Origin: Roseovarius tolerans
GTDB lineage: Bacteria; Pseudomonadota; Alphaproteobacteria; Rhodobacterales; Rhodobacteraceae
NCBI RefSeq assembly: GCF_900109855.1
Contig: NZ_FOBO01000011.1
Span: 1-64,000, forward strand
Reading direction: 5' to 3'
DNA length: 64,000 nt
The translations under genes and the position numbers were made by a program. A model generated the notes under the pieces. It saw nothing but the letters and a program-made list of their open reading frames with translations, did no database searches and was not told where the DNA came from. Shown piece by piece: positions 1 to 10,948 of this stretch (its first letter is position 1; each line of letters starts with the position of its first letter).

Positions 1-213
1 CACTGGGTTCACCGCGTGTTCTCCAACCTGAAGCGATGGGCGAAAGGTGTGTTTCACGGCCTCAGGAAACGCCATCTGCAACGCTACCTTGACGAGTTCG
101 TGTTCCGCTGGAACCGGCGGCGACACATGCAGAGCGCTTTTGATACGCTGCTCGGGATCGGGGCCGGTCTCGCACCGGCGACCTATCGTGATTTCGTCGA
201 TCAGCGCGTCTGA
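1..213 (+). pseudogene. ISXO2-like (IS1595 family) transposase, C-terminal part
   Basis: An open frame runs from the first base to a stop at 211-213 (about 70 residues). It carries the typical C-terminal end of ISXO2-like DDE transposases: HWVHRVFSNLKRW followed by LDEFVFRWNRRRH. The N-terminal zinc ribbon and most of the DDE domain lie outside the window, so it cannot be told whether the whole copy is intact. It lies just upstream of a truncated defence ATPase, so this insertion probably caused that truncation. The terminal inverted repeat must fall within about 214-300 but could not be recognised. Confidence 0.75.
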
Positions 214-279
214 GAACCGTCTTTCACGGTAAAAGCTACGCTCTGCATGCCCGAGCAACGCTGCAAACGGATCTAATCC

Positions 280-3057
280 GTGCCTCAATCCACAATCAAG
301 AACTCTGTCGCCTCAACATGTAGTCCCGCCGGAACAAAAGGGATAAGCCTTTGGGGAGATATCGCGGAACAGCTCGGTCAGGCTGATACGTTTAGGGATC
401 ACTGGATCAATGGGCCAAGGGAGATGACCGAAGGTGATTGGATGCGGCTGATCGGCGATCGCCCCACTCTCATCATGCTTGATGAGTTACCTACGTATCT
501 TGCGATGGCTCACACGAAGTCAGTAGGACAAGGCACCTTGCTGGATCTACTTAAATATTCCCTTGCGAACCTTTTTTCTGCGGCCATGAAGCTTAAGCGC
601 TGTGTTGTGGTGGTTGCATCTCTTGACGCGGCCTACGACGAAGCGCGTAGAATTCTTGGGGGGCAACTTGCTGACCTTCAAAAGGAAACCAGTCGCGGGG
701 CAAAGTCGATCACGCCAGTCGACTTAAACACTGGAGAAATTTACGATATCCTAAGAAAACGCTTGTTCACCAAGCTACCGGATCCAAGTGGGGATGAAGT
801 TGAGCGGGTATCCCAAGCTTACCTTGCCACGTACCAGGAGGCCATTCGGGGCCGCGCTCTCGCGAAATCTGCAGAACAGATGGCAGATGAAATAGTTGGT
901 TCCTACCCTTTTCACCCGAGTTACAAAGACATCCTGTCTCTTTTTAAAGAGAATGAGAAGTTCCGCCAAACCAGAGGTCTGATCCAATTCACTGCGAACC
1001 TGTTACGCGGGGTTTGGGCGAACAAGGAAGAAGAGGTGTTTCTGGTTGGTGCTCAGTTTCTAGACTTTTCGGACCAGGAAACACGAGACCAAGTCAAGGA
1101 GATCGAGCGGTCACTTGAGTCCGCTCTCGCAAGCGATATCTACGACACAGACGGATCAGCGCACGCGCAGGGGATCGATGGGGATCGAAACGATAGGGCC
1201 GCTTCGCAGGTCGCGACCCTTCTGTTTATAACTTCATTGTCGGACAACACAGACGGCATTCGCGGCTTGCCACGCGACACGGTGGTCGAGTATTTGGTGG
1301 CCCCTGGAAAAGAAGCGACGCGCTTCATCGAAGCGTTTGACCAACTGCGTGACCGATGCTGGTATTTGCACAATAGGGATGGAAACAGGTGGTATTTCTC
1401 AGACATCGCCAACGTCCGAAAGCAGATTGAAGATAAGGTTGGAAAGGTTCCGCAAGACCGCGTCGACGAAGAAATGCGCCGCCGCCTGACTGACATCTTC
1501 AGGCCTGTAACTAAACTCGCTTACGCGGATTTGGTAGTTCTGCCCAGAGTTGACGAAGTGAACTTGACCCCTTCAAAGCGGACCTGTCTAGTTCTCTCCC
1601 CTGATGCGAAATCCCCGCCAGCGGCTGCTGCTCGCTTCTTCAATGATGTTGTCTATAAAAATGCTTTCTGCGTCGTTGCAGGCGATGGATCGAAGATGGC
1701 TAGTGCGGAAGACAGCGTTCGTCGACTTCTTGCCATTGCCGCCGTGAAGTCGATTGTGGCTGACACGCCTCGTCACCAGCGGGAGATCGAAGCGGAGCAG
1801 GAAACCACTGAGATCGGGTTTAATTCTACCATAAAAAGCCTCTTCAACGCAGTTTGGTATCCGCAGACCAAGGACCTGAAGAGCGCACGTATCGATCTGA
1901 GCCACTACCAGGAAAAGGGCGTTATCCTAGGGGAAAAAGCGGTGGAGGCTGCTCTCTCCGGGGGGGGAGCAAAAAAGCTCGTGGAATTGGACCCCGACCG
2001 GATGGATGGTTTGATTCAACGCTGTGAGGATCAGCTATTTCCTGACGCTACTTCTCGAACGCGATGGTCTGATGTGCTGGAGCGGGCTGCGTCAAACCCT
2101 CGATGGATATGGCTTCCTCCCAAAGGTATGGAAGAAATTAAAGCGGCGGCTTTAGCAGAAGGCCGTTGGATTGAAGAAAACGGATATGTCGATAAGAATC
2201 CACCGCCGCCTCACCCCACGATCAGAGTCACGCGCATCGGTGGTGAGGATGCGATCGGGGAAAGTGAACTTGAAATAGCAGTTTCAAATGCTGGCAAAAC
2301 CCCTGAGGTGCTCGTCGCTACAACCAAAGATGGGCTAAGCTCTGCCGAGCTAATTATTGATAGGACTTATCGTACAACTGAGGTGGAGCTGTGGTTCCAA
2401 ATACGCAATTTGGATTCAGGAGATTCTTCTGAGCCATATCGTTGGACTGGGTCAATCAACATTACGCATGACAGACGAGACAACGCGGGGATGTGGCAGG
2501 TTGCCCTTGAAGCTAAGCCGGACGCTGAATTGCGTTGGAACATAACTGGGATTAATCCAAAGGATGGAGCCGTCTATGATGGTGCTCCGATTGAAATCGA
2601 TGGGACCCAGAAAACAACTCTCTATGTCTATGCTATCAAAGGGGGGGTCTCGGCCGAACGTCGCTTCACTTTTGATGCTGTCGGTGCGAAGAAAACGATC
2701 GACAATGATCTTCCTGCAAAAGCGAAGCGGGACTTTCAGTTTGCAACAAAGGGCGAAGTTCTCCGGGTTGTTCGCGCATCTAAGGGACGAGAAACCATCG
2801 TGTTCCACGGGGTTAGCGTTACGGTCGGGGAAGGTGAGAAAAGCCTCCGAGTCCGCAGCGGCGGAGATGTTGCCCTGAACGGCCAGGAAATTGAGGCGAT
2901 AATCGAGGGATTGCGAGCAGCACTCGGACAGGCCGACGCCGAAGTACAACTCCGGTTCCGAGAGGCTGACTTTCCCGATGGGCATACAATGAAGGATTTC
3001 GCGACCCAAGTCGGCATCGATATCTCAGTCGAGGATGTTGAGCAGGAAGGAACGTGA
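280..3057 (+). pseudogene. DUF499 AAA+-type defence ATPase, N-terminally truncated
   Basis: The remaining reading frame has 925 codons from a GTG at 280; an in-frame TAA lies at 274-276. It matches the body of anti-phage-associated DUF499 ATPases: SLWGDIAEQLG near residues 23-33 and a Walker B strand LIMLDELPTY near 64-73. DUF499 proteins normally begin with about 100 or more residues holding a GGGKTH-type P-loop, and that part is missing. The transposase remnant directly upstream explains the loss. The C-terminal half looks intact and overlaps the next gene by one base. Without the P-loop the ATPase is probably inactive; a functional short form is less likely. Confidence 0.75.
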
Positions 3058-3629
3058 TGTCTGAAAAAGCAATTACGCACGGATTCGGAGTGCCTAATGA
3101 CCCGCTTCCACATCAGTTTCTAGTAAAGATCCCAACAGGCCGCACGGATCTGGTCGAGGTATGGGAAGACTTCGGTGCGGCAGCCTTGGGAACCTCGGCA
3201 CAAAAGCTGTGTAGAGTTGCGATCCCCCGAGATGCTTGGAGACAGGTGTCGGAGGGGGTGAAAGGGCATCTAAATCGACGCCTGAAAGAGAAAGATCTAA
3301 AATCGTCCCGTTTCGCCACCGGCGAAAACCGTATCGAACGCATACTGGGGCGCGAACTCTGCGTACTTGCTTGGGCCATTGAGGATGCAACATCCGACGA
3401 GGCAGCCATCGCGTTCACGCGTTGGTCGTCTCATCGCCCGGAGGAGCTCTGGTGGCTGTTTCAGCAGATCGACAAGGATGGAGGTGAGTGGGACAGTCCA
3501 AAAACTGGTTGGCGTGCAGCTATCCGTCATGCGTTGATCCGAGAGGGTGATGAGGTTGCAGCTGCTACCCGTCGACCACGGCCCCAATCCACCGCCGAAA
3601 AGACCCCAGATTTATTTAAAGACCTTTGA
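3057..3629 (+). CDS. Anti-phage-associated DUF3780 protein
   Basis: A 190-residue soluble protein without signal peptide or membrane segment. It resembles DUF3780 proteins, which occur between DUF499 ATPases and DUF1156 methyltransferases in defence loci; the stretch ELCVLAWAIEDA and the following RWSSHRPEELWWLF segment are typical. The ATG at 3057 is chosen over a GTG at 3054 because it forms a TGATG overlap with the upstream stop and follows an AGGAAGG ribosome-binding site. Its biochemical role is unknown; tight coupling suggests a subunit or adaptor of the methyltransferase-helicase complex. Confidence 0.7.
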   Translation: MSEKAITHGFGVPNDPLPHQFLVKIPTGRTDLVEVWEDFGAAALGTSAQKLCRVAIPRDAWRQVSEGVKGHLNRRLKEKDLKSSRFATGENRIERILGRELCVLAWAIEDATSDEAAIAFTRWSSHRPEELWWLFQQIDKDGGEWDSPKTGWRAAIRHALIREGDEVAAATRRPRPQSTAEKTPDLFKDL

Positions 3630-3639
3630 GGAATTAATA

Positions 3640-6576
3640 ATGACACTTACCGCCAACGAGGCCTCAGAAGTCGTGCCGTTCAGCCTGCGTGATGAACCTT
3701 CTTTAATTGAGAAGGCATGGCCGACTGCTAAAATATCGGCGGAGACACAAAAGGAGCGAAAGGCTGTTCAAGGCCAGACCCTGACGGGCCTCGGGTCCTA
3801 TTGGAAAGGGCGTAAGCCATTGATCTTGACGCGTGCTTGTGTGCTCGCCACGTTGCTCCCAGCGACGGAAGACTTAGAACGCGATGTCGAAATTTTCGAG
3901 AAGCTTATGGGCATGTCGGATGAGACATTCGGCCGACGTTTTGAAGGCGGACCGACCGCATTCGCAAAACTATTTCCAGAACACGCCCACGAAGTTGCTG
4001 ATGACACCGGACGTTGGAACTGGCGGGATGATCTTGACCCGCGCGAGCGCCAGAAACGTATCGCGCGTGCCTTTATGGACATGCCTTATGCAGAACGGCT
4101 TGCGCATGTGAAACGGCCAGAGGAGTTGGCCGAACGAGACCTTCTGAGCGGCATATGGCAGGAGGTGAATGATCACCTCGGCACAAATGCGCGTTCAATT
4201 CCCGAGTTAGTGGAGCAACTCGGGATAATGCGGTTTGGTCGGCGGCCTCTTCTGGCTGATACATTCTCAGGGTCTGGGTCAATTCCGTTCGAGGCTGCAC
4301 GGGTTGGTTGCGATGTCCTTGCGTCGGATTTGAATCCTGTGGCGTGCATGCTTAGCTGGGCCTCCTTTAATATCGTGGGGGCCACCCCTGAACGTCACGG
4401 GCAGATCGAGCGCGAGATGCAAGATATCGCTGATCGCGTCGATCGAAAGATCAGCGATTTGGGGATCGAGCACGATGAGAAGGGTAATCGCGCAAAACTC
4501 TACTTGTATTGCATCGAGACCATGTGCCCCCGAACCGGTTGGATGGTCCCCCTCTCACCAACTTGGATGATTTCGAAAAAGCGGAATACGATTGCGCGTT
4601 TGGTTCCAGACCATGCCAACAAGCGCTACGATATTGAGATTCTCAATGGCGTCACAGACGCGGAGGTGAAAGCTGCAGAGACTGGTACGATTCAGAGCGG
4701 TCGCATGTTTCATCCGATGCTCAATGACGAACTGGGTGTGTCAATCAAGGAGATCCGAGGCGACTATCGAGGCGAAGACGGAGCAAATGGCAACGCCCTT
4801 CGGCTCTGGGAGGAAAATGAAGTAATTCCCCGCCCAGATGATATTTTCCAGGAGAGGCTCTACGCAATCCAATGGATGGACGCGAAGGATCTCAAAAAAG
4901 GCAAAGCAAACCCTCGTACATGGTTTGCAACGGTAACGGCAAAAGACCTCGTTCGCGAGAAAGAGGTCATCGACTATGTAGCAGAGAATTTGGCCGCTTG
5001 GCAGCAGGTTGGATTTGTTTCGGATATGCAGATCGAGCATGGAAACAACAATAGTCAACCTATCCGGGAAAGAGGCTGGGCGTATTGGCACCAACTCTTC
5101 AGCCCAAGGCAGATAATGTTTATTGCGATGACCAGAAGTGAAGCGAAAAATTCCCCGGAAGGACATGTCTTCACCGCGAAATTTATCGATTGGAATTCCA
5201 AGCTCTGCCGCTATGGCACGGGCGCCGCACGCGAGTCCGTGGCGCAAACCTTCTACAATCAGGCACTCAATACCTTTCCCAACTATGGCGTCAGATCTTT
5301 TGGTTTCGCTAGGACGTATTTGGAAGACGTCCCTGGATGCGCTCCAGTTGGCGGCTCTGGCAACATTAGCAACGTGGCAGCCGCCGGTGTGTCGCAATCC
5401 GCAGATATTTACTTAACTGATCCTCCATATGCGGATGCTGTTAACTATGATGAAATAACCGAATTCTTCATCGCTTGGCTTCGAAAAGATCCGCCAGAAC
5501 CATTCAATGATTGGATTTGGGACTCGCGCCGAAGTCTCGCCATCAAAGGAGAAGGTCAGCCATTCAAGGTTGCGATGATTGATGCTTACGAGGCAATGAC
5601 CGAGCAAATGTCGGACAATGGCTTGCAAATCGTCCAGTTCACCCATCAGGACGCCAAGACATGGTCGGATATGGCTCAAATTTTCTGGGGTGCTGGGCTC
5701 CAAGTCGTCCAGGACTGGTACGTTTCAACCGAGACTATGACAGAACTGAAGAAAGGCGGCTACGTTCAGGGTACACACATGATTGTTTTGAAGAAACGTC
5801 AAGGTGCGCAATCTGGGTATACAGACGAAATCGTCCACGAAATTCGTGACGAAGTTGAGCGCCAGATTAAGGACATGATCGGACTTAACGATCAGATGGA
5901 CGCCGCCAGAGGAGAAAACATCTTCAATGACGCTGACTTGCAGATGGCAGGCTATGCAGCCGCACTGCGAGTTTTAACCGCTTATACTAAGATCGATGGC
6001 AACGACATGACCCGCGAGGCGCTGCGCCCCCGTAAGAAAGGTGAGAAAACCCTCGTCGACGAGCTAACCGAATTCGCCGTTCAGACCGCCAACGAGTTTC
6101 TGGTTCCTGAAGGGCTTGAAAGAGAGCTCTGGCTTGATTTCAACGGATCGGAGCGCTTTTACCTCAAGATGATGGATGTTGAGGAAGCCGGTGAGGCGAA
6201 GTTGGACCAGTTCCAGAACTTTGCTAAGGCGTTCCGAGTTGGGGACTATGACGACATGATGGCATCGAATAGTCCCAATGACGCTAAGCTAAAAACAGGG
6301 ACCAAACTTGGCAAAACCTCAATGGCAGAAGGCGTCCCGTTTGGTCGGGATAGCATCGTGCGCCTTACCTTGCGCGGGATATGGCGTGTTGGAAAAGAGG
6401 ATGAGGTAGAGGATGTCCTCGAAGAGTTGCGCGACCTGATCCCAGACTATGTACGAAAACGTGATGTTTTAGTCCAACTTTGCGCTTATATGGCGTCGAA
6501 GCGAGGGGAGTCCGAGCCTGAAGAAGCTAGCGCGGCTCGGATCCTTGGTACAGCAATCCAGACGGAACGAATTTGA
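3640..6576 (+). CDS. Anti-phage-associated DUF1156 DNA methyltransferase
   Basis: A 978-residue protein with an N-terminal DUF1156 region, an S-adenosylmethionine motif I DTFSGSGSIPFEAA near residues 207-220, and a catalytic DPPY at about 594-597. DPPY is usual for N6-adenine methyltransferases. Such enzymes are taken to mark self DNA in defence loci. The ATG at 3640 follows GAGG at 3627-3630; an upstream in-frame ATG at 3547 would overlap the previous gene heavily. The gene sits between DUF3780 and the PLD-helicase in one operon. Nothing indicates damage, so it could still methylate even if the ATPase is dead. Confidence 0.8.
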   Translation: MTLTANEASEVVPFSLRDEPSLIEKAWPTAKISAETQKERKAVQGQTLTGLGSYWKGRKPLILTRACVLATLLPATEDLERDVEIFEKLMGMSDETFGRRFEGGPTAFAKLFPEHAHEVADDTGRWNWRDDLDPRERQKRIARAFMDMPYAERLAHVKRPEELAERDLLSGIWQEVNDHLGTNARSIPELVEQLGIMRFGRRPLLADTFSGSGSIPFEAARVGCDVLASDLNPVACMLSWASFNIVGATPERHGQIEREMQDIADRVDRKISDLGIEHDEKGNRAKLYLYCIETMCPRTGWMVPLSPTWMISKKRNTIARLVPDHANKRYDIEILNGVTDAEVKAAETGTIQSGRMFHPMLNDELGVSIKEIRGDYRGEDGANGNALRLWEENEVIPRPDDIFQERLYAIQWMDAKDLKKGKANPRTWFATVTAKDLVREKEVIDYVAENLAAWQQVGFVSDMQIEHGNNNSQPIRERGWAYWHQLFSPRQIMFIAMTRSEAKNSPEGHVFTAKFIDWNSKLCRYGTGAARESVAQTFYNQALNTFPNYGVRSFGFARTYLEDVPGCAPVGGSGNISNVAAAGVSQSADIYLTDPPYADAVNYDEITEFFIAWLRKDPPEPFNDWIWDSRRSLAIKGEGQPFKVAMIDAYEAMTEQMSDNGLQIVQFTHQDAKTWSDMAQIFWGAGLQVVQDWYVSTETMTELKKGGYVQGTHMIVLKKRQGAQSGYTDEIVHEIRDEVERQIKDMIGLNDQMDAARGENIFNDADLQMAGYAAALRVLTAYTKIDGNDMTREALRPRKKGEKTLVDELTEFAVQTANEFLVPEGLERELWLDFNGSERFYLKMMDVEEAGEAKLDQFQNFAKAFRVGDYDDMMASNSPNDAKLKTGTKLGKTSMAEGVPFGRDSIVRLTLRGIWRVGKEDEVEDVLEELRDLIPDYVRKRDVLVQLCAYMASKRGESEPEEASAARILGTAIQTERI

Positions 6577-6592
6577 TGCGGGAGGTCGCAAG

Positions 6593-9379
6593 ATGGCAGA
6601 TCTGATCTCTCGCTTCTCTTCACGCAATCAACGTTTGAGCCACGTCTTTCTGAAAGATCGGCTTCAGGGGGCTGAGACCTATGACCGGATCGCAGGGTAC
6701 TTTCGCTCATCGGTTTTCGACTTAATTCATGAAGAAATCAGCACTATTGGTCGTGTCCGAATTGTTTGTAATGCAGATCTAGACCCTCGTGACTTAACCG
6801 CAGCCACCCTTAGTCAAAAGGCTCGCGACCAAGCGCAGGTCGAGCGTTGGCACGAGCAAGGTGACGAACTTGATGCCTTGTTGGAGCGTCCACGCTGGCG
6901 ACGCCTCTATCAAATCCTGACCGCTGGGAATGTTGAAATTAGGGTTGTTTCTCGCGACAATGCTCCATTCTTGCATGGGAAGGCTGGCGTGATCACAAGG
7001 CCTGACGGCACGACGTCAAGTTTCATCGGATCCATCAATGAGACTGCAAACGGTTGGGCTCAATCCTATGAGATGATTTGGGAAGATCCCGCGCCAGAAG
7101 CGGCGTCTTGGGTTCAAGATGAGTTTGATTGGCTTTGGAAGAAAGGTGTTCCGCTTTCACAAGCAGTGATCGACGAAATTGGTCGTACTGCCGAGAAGGT
7201 CGAAGTGCATGTAGAAGAAATGCGCGATGACCCGATAGGGTTGGCTAAGTCGGTTACAGTGGAGAGTCCGCTCGTGCGCCGTGGAGAGGGCTTGGCTCCC
7301 TGGCAAAAGGCGTTTGTTAAGATCTTCGTTGAGCACGACCAGAATTATGGCGCAGCCCGCCTTCTGCTCGCGGATGAGGTCGGAGTTGGAAAGACCTTGT
7401 CGATGGCTGCGGCGGGCGCTCTAACAGTGTTAATGGGGCAAGGTCCATTTTTAATCCTCTGCCCAGCAACCCTCACTCTTCAATGGCAAATGGAACTTTG
7501 GGATAAGCTCGGTCTTCCCGCGTGCGTATGGGCGCGTGCACCACAGAAAGGATGGCTCGATCATAGAGGGCATCTATATCGGTCTCGTGACCCTGAAGAT
7601 GTTTTGCGCTGTCCATCTCAGATCGGGATTGTCTCGACGGGACTTCTGGTAAAAGGAGGTCCAGAAGCGCAGGCCCTGATGCGCGGCACTTATGGCATGA
7701 TTGCCCTTGATGAAGGTCATAAGGCACGTGTGCGACGTGGTATTGGTATTGAAGAACCTGAGCCAGGAAAGCTCTATCAGGCAATGGAACGACTTGCTGG
7801 TCGGACGCGCCATTTAGTTATCGGCACTGCGACCCCTATTCAGACCAATCGAGACGAAATCTGGGATCTGATGAAACTCCTAGCTTATGGACAGGATCAC
7901 GTTCTCGGTAGGCCAAGTGTCTCTCGATGGTGGGACGCAGAGCAATCGCTCGACTTGATTTCCGGAAAGGAAACTCTTCCTAACCCAGAAACCGCCTGGC
8001 CATGGCTCCGGTCACCGCTGCCTCACTCAAGCGAAGCTTCGGTTTTCCGGGATGTCCGTGACGACCTTAAGGTCGAAGATCGCTCGTTCTTTACCGACAA
8101 GGGCGTTGCGGATCTGGACGATTTTACTCGGGGAGAACTTGACGATTTATTGGAGCGCGGTGAGATCGCCCGAAAGCTGCCGTTTATGCGCTATCACAAT
8201 CCGCTCGGACGTCACGTGGTTTTGCGACGTCGTAAGACGTTGGAGGATGCAGGACTGTTAGATAGGATTGCGGTCAATATACACCCGCGAACGGGGACGG
8301 CTCCAGGCGTATTCGAGAGAAACGCAGTCCGAACTCCTCATTTCTACGATCGCGCTTACGACGAAGTGCGTTTATTTACGCGCGCCATGAAAGCACGTCA
8401 GGCTGGGACAGGATTCCTCGGCAACTTGATGATGCAGCGTATCTGCTCATCCGTTGCCGCCGGAATTTCGACTGCAACGAAGATGCTAGAACGTAGGCGA
8501 GAGGGGCTTTTGTTGGAACAGACCGACGATCCAGATCTTCTTGAAGCTATCGAGGATATGGGAGTGGAAGCCTATTCCGCTGCCGTTGATGTGGAAGCAC
8601 AACACCTCGAGCGTGTACTTGAAGTCCTCACATCTGCACGCCAAGAAGATCCTAAAGGTCGCGCCGTGATGCATTACCTAGATCAGGAGGGGTGGTTAGC
8701 GCTCGGATGCATAATATTTTCACAATACTATGATACTGCCCGTTGGGTCGGAGAGATGATTAGCGAAAAACATCCATCTGAGCCGGTCGCCGTCTATGCT
8801 GGGGTTGGGAAGTCCGGTGTACTTCTTGGAGGAGAGTGGCGGAGCGTGGATCGCGAAGACATCAAAAAGGGTGTCAAAGAGCGTAAACTTAGGGTCGTCT
8901 GTGCCACCGATGCGGCTTGTGAGGGACTAAACCTGCAGACATTGGGTTCTTTGATTAACGTCGATCTACCTTGGAACCCCTCTCGGCTTGAGCAGAGAAT
9001 TGGGCGGATCAAACGGTATGGTCAGCAACGCCGTGAGGTGGACATGGCGAATTTAGTTTACGCAGGAACAATCGACGAAACTGTCTATCAACGCCTGTCT
9101 GAACGGATGCAGGATCGTTATGATATACTTGGCTCGCTGCCCGATACGATTGAGGATGGCTGGATTGAAGATATTGAGCTCCTTGAGGCGGAGCTAAAGA
9201 CATTCACGAAGCCCGATAGTCCTGCTGATGTTTTTAGTCTTCGATATGGTGACTTTCTCAGCGTAGATGGAGATGATAGGGGATGGGAAGTCTGGACCAA
9301 AGTCGTCGCGCGGCGTGATATTGAAGAGAAGTTGATGCGTCCTTGGAAAAAGCGAGATCAAAATCCAGAAGCGATTTAG
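6593..9379 (+). CDS. Phospholipase D-like/SNF2-type helicase, defence module
   Basis: A 928-residue two-part protein. The N-terminal PLD-like nuclease domain shows a single HxK signature (H128-G-K) followed by the GSIN segment. The superfamily 2 helicase has P-loop DEVGVGKT (K267), a DEGH box (D373), motif III GTATP, and motif VI QRIGRIKRYGQ near 801-811. The ATG at 6593 is preceded by GGAGG at 6581-6585, whereas the upstream ATG at 6545 lies inside the methyltransferase gene. Proteins of this build are the translocase-nuclease of anti-phage loci with DUF499 and DUF1156. A single PLD motif implies dimerisation to form the nuclease centre. Confidence 0.8.
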   Translation: MADLISRFSSRNQRLSHVFLKDRLQGAETYDRIAGYFRSSVFDLIHEEISTIGRVRIVCNADLDPRDLTAATLSQKARDQAQVERWHEQGDELDALLERPRWRRLYQILTAGNVEIRVVSRDNAPFLHGKAGVITRPDGTTSSFIGSINETANGWAQSYEMIWEDPAPEAASWVQDEFDWLWKKGVPLSQAVIDEIGRTAEKVEVHVEEMRDDPIGLAKSVTVESPLVRRGEGLAPWQKAFVKIFVEHDQNYGAARLLLADEVGVGKTLSMAAAGALTVLMGQGPFLILCPATLTLQWQMELWDKLGLPACVWARAPQKGWLDHRGHLYRSRDPEDVLRCPSQIGIVSTGLLVKGGPEAQALMRGTYGMIALDEGHKARVRRGIGIEEPEPGKLYQAMERLAGRTRHLVIGTATPIQTNRDEIWDLMKLLAYGQDHVLGRPSVSRWWDAEQSLDLISGKETLPNPETAWPWLRSPLPHSSEASVFRDVRDDLKVEDRSFFTDKGVADLDDFTRGELDDLLERGEIARKLPFMRYHNPLGRHVVLRRRKTLEDAGLLDRIAVNIHPRTGTAPGVFERNAVRTPHFYDRAYDEVRLFTRAMKARQAGTGFLGNLMMQRICSSVAAGISTATKMLERRREGLLLEQTDDPDLLEAIEDMGVEAYSAAVDVEAQHLERVLEVLTSARQEDPKGRAVMHYLDQEGWLALGCIIFSQYYDTARWVGEMISEKHPSEPVAVYAGVGKSGVLLGGEWRSVDREDIKKGVKERKLRVVCATDAACEGLNLQTLGSLINVDLPWNPSRLEQRIGRIKRYGQQRREVDMANLVYAGTIDETVYQRLSERMQDRYDILGSLPDTIEDGWIEDIELLEAELKTFTKPDSPADVFSLRYGDFLSVDGDDRGWEVWTKVVARRDIEEKLMRPWKKRDQNPEAI

Positions 9380-9553
9380 TCACACTTCATGGAGAAGGGC
9401 TTTCCGTAATATACTGATTTATAAGTGATATTTATCATGGGTGCTATATGTTGTTTTTGGTTGCGTATTTGCGCTCTACGTCCAATCAGTAATTTTAGAG
9501 TGGAAGATTTCAAATTAAAAGCGACGATAAAGCGAGCATGATAGGCGCCCAAC

Positions 9554-10471
9554 CTAGATACGTGTGTTGGCTTCTGCTTGTTGCCAATCATGGTATGTTT
9601 GCTTCGAATCCTTTACCTTCCATTCGGTTCGTCCATTGCTGTTTCGGTCTAAGACGACCGCTGCTGCGGCTGACGGGCTGGTAAATGGCCAAGGCTTTGC
9701 AAACTTTAGTTTTTGAGTGTCGACCGGAATTAGCACGCCATCTGAGATAAGCTTTTCCTTCAAGCCCCCATAGCTTTGTTGCACATAGCCGGTTTCGGAG
9801 AGCGCTTCGGAACCTTCCAGCACAATGAACTCTCCGTCTTCTTCGACAGCCGTCGCTTTGACGCCGCTCTTGTGGCGGATCTCGAACTGCACATCACCTT
9901 CTGTCCGCTCATCGACCGGCTTCGCTGTCTGTGTCAACGCACGCGGTTGTGGTTTGAGCATTTCTAGGCCGATCACGGGCAGGATGATGCGCAGGTTTGA
10001 AAGAAACTGCTCCATATTGGCGACGTCGGCCTCTGGTAATCTTCGTCTGGTTGTGTCCGGCTGAGTGCCATTGTCCAACGTGACGCGGCCTGCTTGGGCG
10101 GCTTGTTCTATAAGCCGCGCCTCAAGGTATTCCGCGTGCCCTTTGGATAGGTCATCGTCACTTGTTGTGATGGTGATGGCCGTTTCCCAGAAGTCTCTTT
10201 TGATTGCGCTTTGCTTGATCCTCTCAGCCACGGAGTTTCCAGAGCCAATATAGGTGCGGGTCGCACCGGTTTTTTCAGGATCGGGACCCGACAGTATGTA
10301 GATGCCGGTCCGATCGACCTCGTCACGAGCAGTAAGGTCACCGAAAGCGGAAGCCCCGCTTACAAAAAGCAAACCTGTCCAACCATGGATCGTCGCTTTT
10401 CGTAACCCGGTTGGTTTCCCGTCTACGAGAAAAAGCTGGATTGTTCGACCGAATGAGCCCTCTGCTTGCAC
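9554..10471 (-). CDS. GIY-YIG nuclease family protein with DUF4357-like C-terminus
   Basis: A 305-residue protein. GIY lies at residues 56-58 and YIG at 74-76, followed by a lysine/arginine-rich helix and a glutamate in EYLEARLIEQA, the expected catalytic pattern of GIY-YIG domains. The C-terminal part resembles the DUF4357 domain often attached to such nucleases. The GTG start is supported by AGGGA seven bases upstream; no ATG is in frame nearby. It is convergent with the helicase and separated from it by 174 AT-rich bases without a recognisable gene. It may be a defence or DNA-repair nuclease; the substrate is unknown. Confidence 0.75.
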   Translation of the reverse strand: MQAEGSFGRTIQLFLVDGKPTGLRKATIHGWTGLLFVSGASAFGDLTARDEVDRTGIYILSGPDPEKTGATRTYIGSGNSVAERIKQSAIKRDFWETAITITTSDDDLSKGHAEYLEARLIEQAAQAGRVTLDNGTQPDTTRRRLPEADVANMEQFLSNLRIILPVIGLEMLKPQPRALTQTAKPVDERTEGDVQFEIRHKSGVKATAVEEDGEFIVLEGSEALSETGYVQQSYGGLKEKLISDGVLIPVDTQKLKFAKPWPFTSPSAAAAVVLDRNSNGRTEWKVKDSKQTYHDWQQAEANTRI

Positions 10472-10948
10472 GATTTCTTCCCTAAAAACATGATTCTAAC
10501 AATTTCTTGCGCAGCACACTTAAAACACGAAATTACATGATTGTCGTCCCGTGAGGACGGCTTGTTAAAAACGGACTGTAACGGGGCTCAACGGGCCTAT
10601 GGCCCGCTCTCCCCAATCCAGGCATCTTTCTTTGTTTGGTCCGCCCAACATCCCTGACCGTGGCGGTCAACCTTAGTCCATCCCCAAAAACAGCCACCAA
10701 TTTCCCCTGTCTCGCAAGCGAGCCATTCCTCGCGCGGCAAATTTGCGTCGGTTTTTGGCGCAGACATTTTCTTCGCAAATGTGGCCGATTGACAGCCCCG
10801 TTCAGGGCCATGGGTCGGGCTTTGCCCTCTCCCACTCTGTTCCGCCAAATACATGCGTATTCGGTCAGATCAGGTGGCCGAGGCGCAGCCCATCTGCGGG
10901 AGGAAGGCACCAAGCCTTGCCCGCGTCACTTTGAACAGGAGGCCACAA
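10472..10948. other. Non-coding stretch upstream of ardC
   Basis: No convincing gene was found in these 477 bases. Short hairpins are present: CGTCC-CGTGA-GGACG at 10545-10559 and CGGGCC-TAT-GGCCCG at 10592-10606. The region must hold the promoter of the ardC operon and of the divergent GIY-YIG gene. It is also a second possible location for an origin of transfer, though the palindromes upstream of mobC are stronger. Confidence 0.5.

Noticed and set aside
280..3057. DUF499 frame as an intact gene with a GTG start
   Set aside because: The P-loop region is absent and the frame starts immediately after IS sequence; truncation explains it better.
9380..9553. AT-rich gap considered as a CRISPR or small RNA site
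   Set aside because: No repeated units, no clear promoter-terminator pair, only general AT richness.
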